This document shows positions 53,591 through 63,189 of a stretch of 64,000 nt of DNA, one piece after another; within the stretch, counting starts at the first letter, position 1; every line of letters starts with the position of its first letter. Under the pieces are notes generated by a model that saw only the letters and a list, made by a program, of their open reading frames with translations, had not been told where the DNA came from and searched no databases. The stretch is from the NCBI GenBank assembly GCA_963971225.1, contig OZ020270.1:22951689-23015688 (forward strand). Reading direction: 5' to 3'. A program made the translations under genes and the position numbers. This stretch comes from Melieria omissa (lineage: Eukaryota; Arthropoda; Insecta; Diptera; Ulidiidae).

Positions 53591-56223
53591 GTTTAATTAA
53601 AAATTTGTCCAACAATTTGGAAACGGAAATAAAAAAAGATGAAGAAGACCAATACTGCACTTATTGTTTAAAAAGGGAACAAAACGAAGCTTTTTACAGA
53701 AAGAAATATTGGGACGCATGCGGTGAAATTAAAAAACAAAAAAAAATTATTTATGACCAAAAGAGAAAGATTGTAAAATTACACAAAAATTTGCTTTCGA
53801 ATAAGTATAAAAGAAACAAAAAAATAAGAGCGACTAATATAGAACAGGCAGTTGATGATTTTGTCGCTAAGAAATCTTTGTCCGATAATACTGCCATATT
53901 TTGTAAAATGTTACTAAAGAAAAGAGTTCTTTGGCAAGAAAAAGAAAAAGTTATAGCACAAAGCATGTTCTTTTATTCTGCAGCTTCTTACCAATTCCTA
54001 AGGGACGAACTGAAATTAAATTTACCTTCTAAAACGTCGTTGCTAAGATGGGCTCCAATAAAATCATTGCAGCCAGGCATAAGCCAAAAAATGTTTAGCA
54101 CGCTTGAAAAAATTTTTCAAGTTATGAATATCGACGAACGAGAAGCTGTTTTAATGTTCGATGAATTTTCTGTCAGAAAACATTTACAGTAATAATTAAT
54201 AATTGATTGGCACGACAGCCCGCTTACGCGAGACTAAGGCCTAGCTTCCCGCAACCACCCGTGTTGTGCGTGTGAATTTTGTACGCGGGTGGAAGGGACC
54301 TACAGTTTTATGCCGGTTCCGAACGGCAGGTTGGGAGCTTTTTCATAGGCAATTTTTACTCTCAGAGGTTTGCCATTTCCAGCTGAGAGGACAGCCACCG
54401 AAAGAGAAAACGAGTTTCCCGTTATTTTTTTTAGGTGTTACTACATGCAGTATTCGATCTCGCGTCGCTCTGCATGCGGCTCGCTGGACCGCGCACTAAC
54501 CAACTGAGCCACGGCGGCTGCCGTGAAACATTTACAGTACAATCTGTTTAATGATGAAGTTGTGGGCTTTGTTGATAATGGAACCGAACGAAAAATCCAA
54601 CTTACTGGTCAAGTTTGCGTTTTTATGCTAAGGGGGTTGTATTCAAATTGGAAATACGTTTTGAGCTATTACACTTCTTCTACCGGCTTGACGTCAAATG
54701 AACTTAACGAAATTATAAAAAATAATGTAAAAATTTCTCAAAAACTGGGTATAAACGTAAGAGCAATTGTGTGTGATCAAGGGTCAAACAACAGATCTTC
54801 ATTCGCTAAATTGGGAATAACGTCTGAATCGCCATTTACCGTCGTAGATTCGAAAACAATTTATGCACTGTACGATGTTCCCCATCTAATAAAATCACTA
54901 AGAAATATTTTAACACGAAATGATATCACTTCGCCTGATGGACAAATTTCTTGGTCAATTATTTGCAGGTTATATGAATTAGATAAAAACAATTCAACCC
55001 GCCTTTATCCCAAATTGACAAAAAAAACATATTTATCCTAATTCATTTGAAAAAATGAAGGTTAAATACGCAACTCAAATATTTAGCCATACTGTATCCG
55101 CAGCCATAAAATCTTTGGTTGAAAATGGCTGTTATAATGATTGCAAAGAGAAAGCTTTGTCCACAGCTATATTTATTGAAAAAATAAACAGACTTTTTGA
55201 TTCTTTGAATAGCCATGTTCTTTTTGATAAAAATCCTTTCCGATCAGCTCTTCGTGAGAATAACAATATCGAAAATTATTTGAAGGAAATGAAAAACTAT
55301 ATCAAAAGTTGTCAGTATCCGAAAACGGTATACTGTTTAAATGGTATAGTTTTATCAATTACTTCCGTTTTGTCTCTTTCACAAGATATCTGGGCGGAAA
55401 AATCCAATTTTCTTTTATTATCAAGACTTAATCAAGACCCGCTTGAAAATCTTTTTTATTTGGTTAGAAAAAGAGGAGTTACAAACAATAATCCTTCACT
55501 TTTTGAGTTTGACCAAATTCTTGCGAAAATGATCTCAATGAAAATAATAGCATTTACGGCAGGAACCTCCAATTGTGAACCAACTGACGAAGGTTCATTT
55601 ATAACAATTGACAATAATACCAGTTTGTTTGAAATTGACAATGAAACTCAAAATGCTATAAATCAAGAGTTCGGTGAAGAATTTTGCTTATCAAAGGACA
55701 TATCTGATGCAGAGCCTTAGGGATTATAAAAAATGAACATATGAGTGATGGTTCCCTTCGTTATTTCTCTGGTTTCATATTGATGAAAACTATTGAAAAA
55801 TTTGACTGTCATAACTGCAAAAAGTTAATAAAAGATGAGCTTTGTAATTTACAAGGAAACGAAATGTTTATCTTTTTCAAAAATTTCAACTATTTTAACA
55901 GTAGTTTAAAACTAAAAGCTCCAATCGACTCATTTTTTTTTGTTTCAAAAATCTTTTACAACACATTTCATACGTTTTTTAAGGCAACCCCTCATTCCTC
56001 CAATATAAAAAAGCTTTTGTACAATTTGTGTGTTGCAAACGTAACAAAAGTAGATGAATACAAAATGTGGTTTTCAGAACCGTCTACTTGTAGGGAACAT
56101 AAGCAATTTATATTAGATTACTTTTTAATAATTTTGCTAAGAAAAAATTGCATTTGGCTCAAAGAGAAAATTGCAAGTAAACCGAAAAATAAGAATAAAA
56201 TAAAAATACTAAAGAACACATAA
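53569..56223 (+). pseudogene. P-like transposase without THAP domain (2b), broken
   Basis: Same protein as in 2a but interrupted. The first part 53569-54191 ends where the SINE landed, just after DEFSVRKHLQ with the first catalytic Asp. It resumes at 54540 and runs to 55041, where one extra A in an A-run shifts the frame. 55055-55720 continues with the second half including NQDPLENLF, and a small deletion near 55717 breaks the frame again. The C-terminus 55741-56223 is intact and longer than in 2a. Comparing the two broken copies shows that the family once had a continuous frame across the point where family 1 has its frame break. Confidence 0.83.
54192..54525 (-). mobile_element. tRNA-derived SINE, copy 1
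   Basis: 334 bp on the minus strand. From the right end: tRNA-like head with A box TGGCTCAGTTGG (about 54500-54511) and a weakened B box (GATCGAATAC, about 54454). Then comes a body with CTCTCAGAGGTTTGCCATTT, and an AT-rich tail of TAA repeats. Target duplication AAACATTTACAGTA of 14 bp (54178-54191 and 54526-54539), as made by LINE machinery. It lies inside the transposase of 2b. Confidence 0.85.
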
Positions 56224-56508
56224 AACTGCTAAATAATATAAATTTTAAGGAAATGATAATAATAAATAATAATATGTTGCTGTTAATATATGAATTTAAA
56301 AATTTATCGGTATGAATTTTATTAGGTCAGAAGGCAACGTAGCCTACATGAATGCCAACATTGCACAGCAGAAATTCATGGTTTTGGTTTTTTGTCAATA
56401 GGAACGCACACTCTACTGTACGCCTTTGTAAATTCACATGGTTCGTTATTCATAGCAGAACCGAAAGCCATGGAAATTCAATTTGCTTTTTATCTTGTGC
56501 AGTTGCTC

Positions 56509-57529
56509 CCCTACAAGGAGACTACCGGTCATATGACTAGTTATATAACCGGTATACATAACCAACATATCGGTTATATTTCTAGTCAGATTTGTTCTAG
56601 CAGTGTGAAAAATCTGACTAGTCCTTTTGTGTACGTGTGACTTGATTTTGTGTCCGTGTGATTTGATATCACCTTCTAACGCATGCACTCTGAAACCTTG
56701 GCAAACGTACAGCTGCCTCGCTTACTCACTTGGAGTCTCGCATGTACCATTCAGTTACGTCTAACCGACAAACCGGTCAGACCTATCTGGTAGGCATAAC
56801 GTATGAAGCGGTATGTCTACCGTAACAATCAGTTACGTCTAACCGACAAACCGGTCATACCTATCTGGTAGACATAACGTACGATTCGGTATGTCTACCA
56901 GATAGGTCTAACCGGTTTGTCGATTAGATGTACCTGATAGTCATTACGTAAATATACATTAAAACTATTTGGACGATTAGTTTAAAAAAATTTATTTGGC
57001 TATCATAAAAAAGAAATACAAAGAGGAAAAGCGAGAAAGACACACAAAAAAAACCCAACATTTCTTCCGGCGCCTTTGGTTTTAGCCTCCAGGGTTCTTT
57101 TGTTGAATTATCCATATCCATGCTTCGGAAAAGATCTATATAGAACAATCATGAAATAATAATTCAATTTAATGTTATTTTTTAGTCAAGTAAATATTTT
57201 ATTACCTTCAAAACGTTCCACAAAAATAAATTCGTCAGCGGACGCTTGCCTGACGTACCAGTTGAAGTCTTCGCGTGAACTACGACATTTTGGGCATAAA
57301 ATCAAGTGGCACGCCACGTTTATATCGTTATCTCACTCTTTCATACAGAGAATATGGAAGGTACTAATTCAAATATATTCTTTCATTCCCACTTACTGGA
57401 AAAAATCCCAAAATGTGAAATGCAGATTTGAATGTGTTAGTGAGATTTGGGACATTTTTATGCATGTGTTAGTTTTTAGACAAATTTTGAACTTTTTTCT
57501 GGAGTTTCGGTTAGGCATTCCTTGTAGGG
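56509..57529. mobile_element. MITE with repeated palindromic blocks
   Basis: 1,021 bp with ends CCCTACAAGGA and TCCTTGTAGGG. Comparison with 43441-43500 in copy 2a shows the empty site, leaving only TC as a possible 2-bp duplication. The inside has ACCGGT-rich blocks: TAACCGACAAACCGGTC followed by ACCTATCTGGTAG, twice forward and once inverted (about 56757-56935). No coding capacity. I cannot assign a superfamily. Confidence 0.65.
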
Positions 57530-57860
57530 TCGTATTGTTTTCATTCACCTCAGCGCATACACAAGCAACACGCACATTTATTTTCACACGGACACACACC
57601 CTTGCATATTCGAATTTGCAAACGATACGCCGCGGCGCGCCGTTTCGTGCTCACCAGCACAGCACAGCTTGCAATTGATGTTCCTTGTCGAACATCCCAC
57701 AAAGAATGAAGAGGAACTTCGAAAATTGAAGTTTGGCGAAGCCAGCGACAAAACTTCGTATAGCCGAAGTACGTGTGGGACCTACTGTGCTAGATTTGCG
57801 TGACCGAAAAATTTTGTACCGCGTGGTACCTCTATGTGTTTATTTGCTTAGTGGTTCTAT

Positions 57861-59229
57861 CAAAAAGTATGTAACATAAAGAGTGTGCATCTCATACAAG
57901 CAAAAATTTGAATGCGGGTGCTGATATCGCCACCCGTCTTCTAGATGCGGGGGGTAGACAACAAGAGGAAACACTTGAAACGACAGCACAATGCTCTGAG
58001 CGCAAATCATAGAAACACGAATGCCGCGTCTGCGCTCACTCGGTCATTCTCGCTCAATTGTGCGACGAGGAGGAAGACGATGTGCTGTTGTTCTTGTTGT
58101 TGCGCTGGCGAAAAGCTGAAATTGTAAAACGATTTCTATTTTCTGGCTGGCTTTTGTTCTTCTTCTATAAGCCTGCACGGCGTCGCATATTGCTCCTGAA
58201 CTCACTGCTGACTGTAGTGTGCGAAAAATCATAGAAAAGAAAATATAATATGGCTGGCATGGCGACCTATATGATCGCTACAGGCAATTAAAAAATAATA
58301 AGTAATCAACAAAGACAATTAAATAAAAATGGAATTGGAAAGAAAAGAAAACGTTTTTATTAGCCGTAATAATTTCCGTCTCGTTCTTTGGAACTTTTCT
58401 TACGGCCCACATATAATGCTTGTTTAAAAGAACTAAAATAAGAAAATCTAATATTGTAAATTTATGATCACATCATTCGCCATGGAATCATTCAGGTGTA
58501 GAACATTTAAACTATTTTTAAACGTAGGCATGCCGTAATACCATTTTCTTATGACAAAATACTTGTCTTATTATTTCTTTATTTAGTGCTTTAGTAGTGC
58601 TTTCGCCCTATTGAAAGTCAATAGACCTATTAAATTATTTTTTTCCATACAATCTTCTAACCCTCCGTTAGATTTCGATTAAAAAAAAAAAAATTAAAAC
58701 ACGCATCTAATTATTTTTAATTTCAAGTGTTTCACGAATTTTGAAGTCAATATGCCTATCAGTTCATTTTTTTCGTAGTTTTCCCATATTCTTAAAATTG
58801 TAATTAAGCATGTGAAAATATAAACAAATAATTTTACTTCGAACTCGCCACGTGCAAACATTTTAAATTGGGATCAACCACCAAATTTTTAAATTAATCA
58901 AAGCATTGGCCAGCAAAAAGCCATGCACCACAAAGATTCGATTGATGGTGACATTGCAGCAATTTTTTCAGCAATCACAACACAAAAAAGCATACACACA
59001 ATAAACGACAACACCAAAAACATTAGCGAATCCGGAATCATCTTCGTTGAAACGAAGCTTTGGTTCGTTGTTTACTCTTCGCTTGCGCTTCGACGAACAA
59101 GATCGCAAACTGTTGAGCGCGAGCAAATTTCCCGCAACCTATGCCTCCGCTCATCTCTTCCCGCCCGCATCAAGAAACACGCTTGACAAATTTTTGAAGA
59201 TGCGTATTCTTTATATTCTATATTCTTTG
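57861..59229 (-). mobile_element. Internally deleted P-like element 1c
   Basis: Ends match family 1: CAAAAAGTATG left and CATATTCTTTG-like right, with subterminal blocks also seen in 1a near 24240-24360 and 27480-27800. The transposase is gone. Flanks GTTCTAT (57854-57860) and GTTGTAT (59230-59236) differ at one base. A non-autonomous derivative in the same orientation as 1a. Confidence 0.72.
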
Positions 59230-59236
59230 GTTGTAT

Positions 59237-60190
59237 CAAAGAATATGAAGTAATATACAACGCGCATCTCATACAAGCAAACGTGTTGTATGGCGGGTAC
59301 TGCTGGTAGTACCCTCTGTTATTGACAGCAGAACCCTCTGTTACTAACAGCAGAAATCTCTGTAACTTCGGCGTAACATGTGAGTAGAAGCAAAGAAAAT
59401 AAACATACGAAGGCTTGCTTTTGGTTGCGCTCACTGCAGCGAGTCTGCGTTAGCACACTGCTGCGGCGTGGGATGATTGGGAGCTGAGGACGATGTGATG
59501 TTGTTGTTGTTGTTTCGCTGGCGAAATGCTGAAATTGTAAAACGATTTATATTTTCTGGCGGCTGGCTTTTGTTCTTCTTCTATAAGCGTGCACGGCGTT
59601 CCATATTGCTCCTGAACTCACTGCCGACTGTAGTGTGCGCGTAATCATAATAATTAATTAATAATTGATTGGCACGACAGCCCGCTTACGCGAGACTAAG
59701 GCCTAGCTTCCCGCAACCACCCGTGTTGTGCGTGTGAATTTTGTACGCGGGTGGAAGGGACCTACAGTTTTATGCCGGTTCCGAACGGCAGGTTGGGAGC
59801 TTTTTCATAGGCAATTTTTACTCTCAGAGGTTTGCCATTTCCAGCTGAGAGGACAGCCACCGAAAGAGAAAACGAGTTTCACGTTACTTTTTTTAGGTGT
59901 TACTACATGCAGAATTCGAACTTGCGTCGCTCTGCATGCGACTCGCTGGACCGCGCACTAACCAACTGAGCCACGGCGGCTGCGTAATCATAGAAAAGAA
60001 AATAAGATATGGCTGGCGTGGTGACCTATATGATCGCTACAGGCAATAAAAAATAAATAATAAGTAATCAAAAAAGACAATTAAAAAGGGAAATTAGAAA
60101 GAAAGGAAGACGTTTTTAGTAGCCCGTAATGATTTTCCGTCCCGTTCTTTGGAACTTTTTTTACTGCCCATATATAATGCTTACTTAACA
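59237..60190 (-). mobile_element. Truncated P-like element 1d
   Basis: Starts at 59237 with CAAAGAATATGAAG, directly after the GTTGTAT that ends 1c. The first 150 bases follow 1a near 23658-23810 (GGTAGTACCCTCTGTTATTG). From 59510 it follows 1c (GGCTTTTGTTCTTCTTCTAT). It is lost at about 60190 without a right end. A SINE is inserted at 59650. Confidence 0.7.
59650..59981 (-). mobile_element. tRNA-derived SINE, copy 2
   Basis: 332 bp, the same family as 54192-54525, minus strand. The B box is better preserved here (GTTCGAATTC, about 59912) and the A box TGGCTCAGTTGG is intact. Target duplication GCGTAATCATA (59639-59649 and 59982-59992). Confidence 0.85.
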
Positions 60191-60591
60191 TTAGTGTGTG
60201 TGCTGGAAAAAACACCCTTACCCGTGTGATGGGGTACCCGGGTACCCCACCCCAAATTTCTCACTTTTTGTTCGCACTGTAAGAAATTTTACTGTTTTTG
60301 CTTAGTTTTAAAGCTCTTAGTAATATAAAAGTACATTTTGGGATTTCCCTTGTTACAAAAAATGACTTCCAAACTTGTTTTTTAATTTCCAGTAATGAAT
60401 TTTTGTGCAATTTCGGATCCCGCTTTCATAAAAAGGGAAATACCATTCATACGCTGCTGTAAATTTCAATGGAAGGTCATTCCCCGCGGAAATTTTTTAC
60501 ATTTGAACTTTGTAACAAATTAATTAATCATTAGTAATTAGTTTCAATTGCATTGTGAAAGATGTGAGCAACTTCTGAAATGAGTTCTTAT
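60191..60591. other. Unassigned, with an 18-bp perfect palindrome
   Basis: GGGGTACCCGGGTACCCC at 60231-60248 reads the same on both strands. The rest is AT-rich with no recognisable gene or element ends. Confidence 0.5.
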
Positions 60592-61708
60592 CAGGGGCGT
60601 AGCCAAAGGGGGGTTTGGGTGTCAGAACCCCCCCATAGCCTATAATTTGTCAACATTTTCAATCAATATGCATCGTATGTACGTTCTCACATTAGCAAAA
60701 ATCTCTTTTCATCTTTAAACATTTAAAAGAATAATAACAAAAAAATTTGTTTGCCAATAGTCCCGCTTACGCTCAATACAGCGATTTGTATGATCTAAAA
60801 ACATGTCTAAAGAGTAGTTTAGTTCGTCAACCAAAATAACCTTCAGGATGTCGGTACAAGCCTTTTGGATGGTTTCTAAGTACGTTCTAAAAACGCTTTT
60901 TTTCATCGGCAAATGCATTTTTTGAAAAGGTGAAAGTCGCACGAGCCGCATCAGGTAAAAACGAGGAGGTTGATGGTTAAAATTCGACTTTTAGTAAACA
61001 AAAAAACAATCAAAACAAGTGTCGATAGATGAGATGGCCCAATGTTCAGTTAAAATGCGATACATTTATGCTATTGATATGCTTAATATGGCGTTCAAAC
61101 TGACGACTTAAACGTGTTTAATGTGCTTAAACAAGTTAAATGAACAAAACCAGTTCGAAAACCTGTTCATTCACATGCAATTGTTGTTGGAAATTAAACG
61201 TGTTAAACCATTTAACATGTTTTGAAACGAGTTTAACGCAAGGTTGCATCCGAAAGCTTTCTATGAAAAAGCTTTTTTGTCAACTGAATACAGCGCACAC
61301 CCTAAACACAAACCAGAAAAAACATCCCTACAGATTCAGCTGTCAATTTATCACAACAAAACCAAACAAACATTGAAAATGTGAAAATTTTGAAATATAT
61401 AAAAATTATCGTGTTGCTCGCACTGCTTTCATTCTATTCATCGCCTTTTTGTGGCATCTGAATACAAGGCGTCTAATATTGAATGAAGTTGAGTACGATG
61501 CCGTGGTTTATGAAATATGCGCCAATGTTTCGCTCGAATTATGCTCCCAGCACATCAGTTTACAAAAATATTTGTTTGTTGTGTGTAAACAAACTGCTGT
61601 CAAATTAAACTTCATTGAGCAGTCTGGACGGTTGTGTTCAACAAAAAGCTCTTTGTACTTAAACTAGTTTAAATGAGTCAGTTTGAACGCCATATAACCT
61701 TCGCCTTA
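60592..61708. mobile_element. Broken copy of the 47467 hAT element
   Basis: CAGGGGCGTAGCCA at 60592 and the following about 490 bases match 47467 onward (GGGTGTCAGAACC, ATCGTATGTACGTTC). It is split by the Harbinger MITE and cut at 61708 by the autonomous Harbinger element, whose far side is outside the window. Confidence 0.75.
61087..61694. mobile_element. Harbinger MITE, 608 bp
   Basis: Ends TATGGCGTTCAAACTGA and complement, with a 3-bp duplication TAA (61084-61086 and 61695-61697), as in PIF/Harbinger. It shares about 200 bases of its left side with the element starting at 61709, so it is a deleted derivative of it. Confidence 0.82.
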
Positions 61709-62013
61709 TATGGCGTTCAAACTGACGACTTAAACGTGTTTAATGTGCTTAAACAAGTTTAATGAATAAAACCAGTTTGAAAACCTGTTTATTCGCATGC
61801 AATTGTTGTTGGAAATTAAACGTGTTAAACCATTTAACAAGTTTTGAAACGTGTTTAACGCAGGGTTGCATCCGAAAGCTTTCTATGAAAAACTTTATTG
61901 TCAACTGAACGCACTGCACACCCACTGAACACACACCAGAAAAACATCCCTGCAAATTGAGCTGTCATTTCATCCAAACAATAAACAAAAAAAATTATTA
62001 AATTCAAATTCAA

Positions 62014-63132
62014 ATGGATACAACACAAAAAAAAAGGTTCAAGTGGTCCCTCCCATACGAGAGTGCTATCATTCAAGTGTGGGGGGACCACATTGCGGAT
62101 TTGCGTGGCCAAAAACGAAATAGCCATGTTTTCCAAAGAATGGCCAGTCAACTTGGAAAATATGGCTGCGTAGTTACACCGGCGGAATTAAAAAACAAAA
62201 TTCATAATCTAACCACCAAATATAAGTATGGAAGGTAAATATTTGTTGGTGTGTGCTTTTCTGATATTTATATTCTTGCAGGAAGGAGAAAGACGAAAGA
62301 CAAAATCGGGCCATCTGGTGGGGGACGATCTGACTGGGAGCTTTTCGACCAGGTACACGAAGTACTGGGTCGGTACAAAGTGCACAACATTGAAGAATAT
62401 GTTGAGGAAAGCATTTGTTGTAAGTTAAAATAGATTTTATTTTATTATTTGTATTAATTTTTTGTAATTGCAGCATACTCGCCACCTTCTTTGCCCGCAG
62501 AAGACTTGTTTTCTGCAGCAATTTGCTTGCCCACAGACCCGTCGCCTTCTGTGACAAATATACGGTGCGCTTCACCTCCGTCAACCGCTGCACGTCGTTC
62601 GAGCTCTGCACGTCCACCAAGCGCTGCACGTCCATCGAGCGCTGCACCATCTTCGAGCACTACATCAACGTCGAGCGCTGCACGTCCATCGGGCGCTGCA
62701 CCATCTTCGAGCGCTGCAACATCTCCATCGAGCGCTGAACCATCTCCATCGGGCGCTGCACCATCTTCGAGCGCTGCACGTCCATCGGGCGCTGCAACAT
62801 CTCCATCGAGCGCTGAACCATCTCCATCGGGCGCTGCACCATCTTCGAGCGCTGCAACATCTCCATCGAGCGCAGAACCATCTCCACCGAGTGCTGCACC
62901 ATCTCCATCGCGGGGAGATCTTGCTATAAATAAAAAATTTTCATTTCAAAAACAAATTCTCAAAAAATTTGACCAAATTGAAATGGAAATTAAAGAACAA
63001 GGTGAAAGAATGGAACGGGCAGACAAAGAACTAATCGAGTTGGAAAAGGAAAAAACCGCGTTGATGAAAGAATATTTGAACGAATTTAAAGATTTAAAAA
63101 CTTCCTTTGTAAATTTTTTGGACAGAATGTAA
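62014..63132 (+). CDS. Harbinger Myb/SANT-like protein
   Basis: Three exons by splice signals: 62014-62234, 62282-62419, 62474-63132, with GT/AG introns of 47 and 54 bases. Exon 1 encodes a Myb/SANT-like (trihelix) domain: W.......II..W.......L...KRN..V...MA..L...G, then C..T..EL.NKI.NL...YK. Exon 2 continues KEKD, then a 7-base tandem duplication (62288-62301) breaks the frame before KIGPSGGGRSDWELFD. Exon 3 holds a Ser/Ala/Pro-rich repeat region and a C-terminal coiled coil ending FLDRM. In Harbinger elements this protein partners the nuclease and brings it to DNA. The frameshift makes this copy probably inactive unless spliced differently. Confidence 0.72.
62590..62915 (+). repeat. Minisatellite in the Myb-like gene
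   Basis: About 12- to 30-base units built on TCGAGCGCTGCACCATCT, giving SSAAPS, SGAAPS and SSAEPSP repeats in the protein. Units are nearly identical, so expansion was recent. No sign of frame loss within it. Confidence 0.85.
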
Positions 63133-63189
63133 TGTTTTTAAGAAACACCAACAAATTTACAAAAGAACTTGTCCAATCATTGAACTCGT

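Larger units (their letters stand above)
43147..57853. other. Family-2 P-like pair bounded by matching heptamers (possible composite)
   Basis: The left end of copy 2a (43147, CACTAAGCAAATAAACAC) and the right end of copy 2b (57853, its complement) are both flanked by GTTCTAT (43140-43146 and 57854-57860). The inner ends are not: 2a is cut off near 46234, and 2b has an inner terminal repeat at 51832 flanked by an unrelated GTAGAGC. The 14.7-kb block therefore has the flanks of one insertion event, or arose by recombination or inversion between two copies. Confidence 0.5.
51832..57853 (+). mobile_element. P-superfamily transposon, family 2, copy 2b
   Basis: Terminal repeats CACTAAGCAAATAAACAC at 51832 and complement at 57853. 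Three elements have landed in it: a hAT MITE (51857-52843), a SINE (54192-54525) and a MITE (56509-57529). The flanks do not match each other (GTAGAGC left, GTTCTAT right). The subterminal region repeats GCAGTAGGT...GCACTTCGGCTA twice (about 52880 and 53050). Confidence 0.85.

Noticed and set aside
54440..54525. A real tRNA gene
   Set aside because: A and B boxes are present, but there is no complete cloverleaf, it is joined to a SINE body and tail, and it is flanked by target duplications.
62660..62908. Minus-strand frame rich in MEMVQRS repeats
   Set aside because: Antisense reading of the minisatellite in the Myb-like gene.
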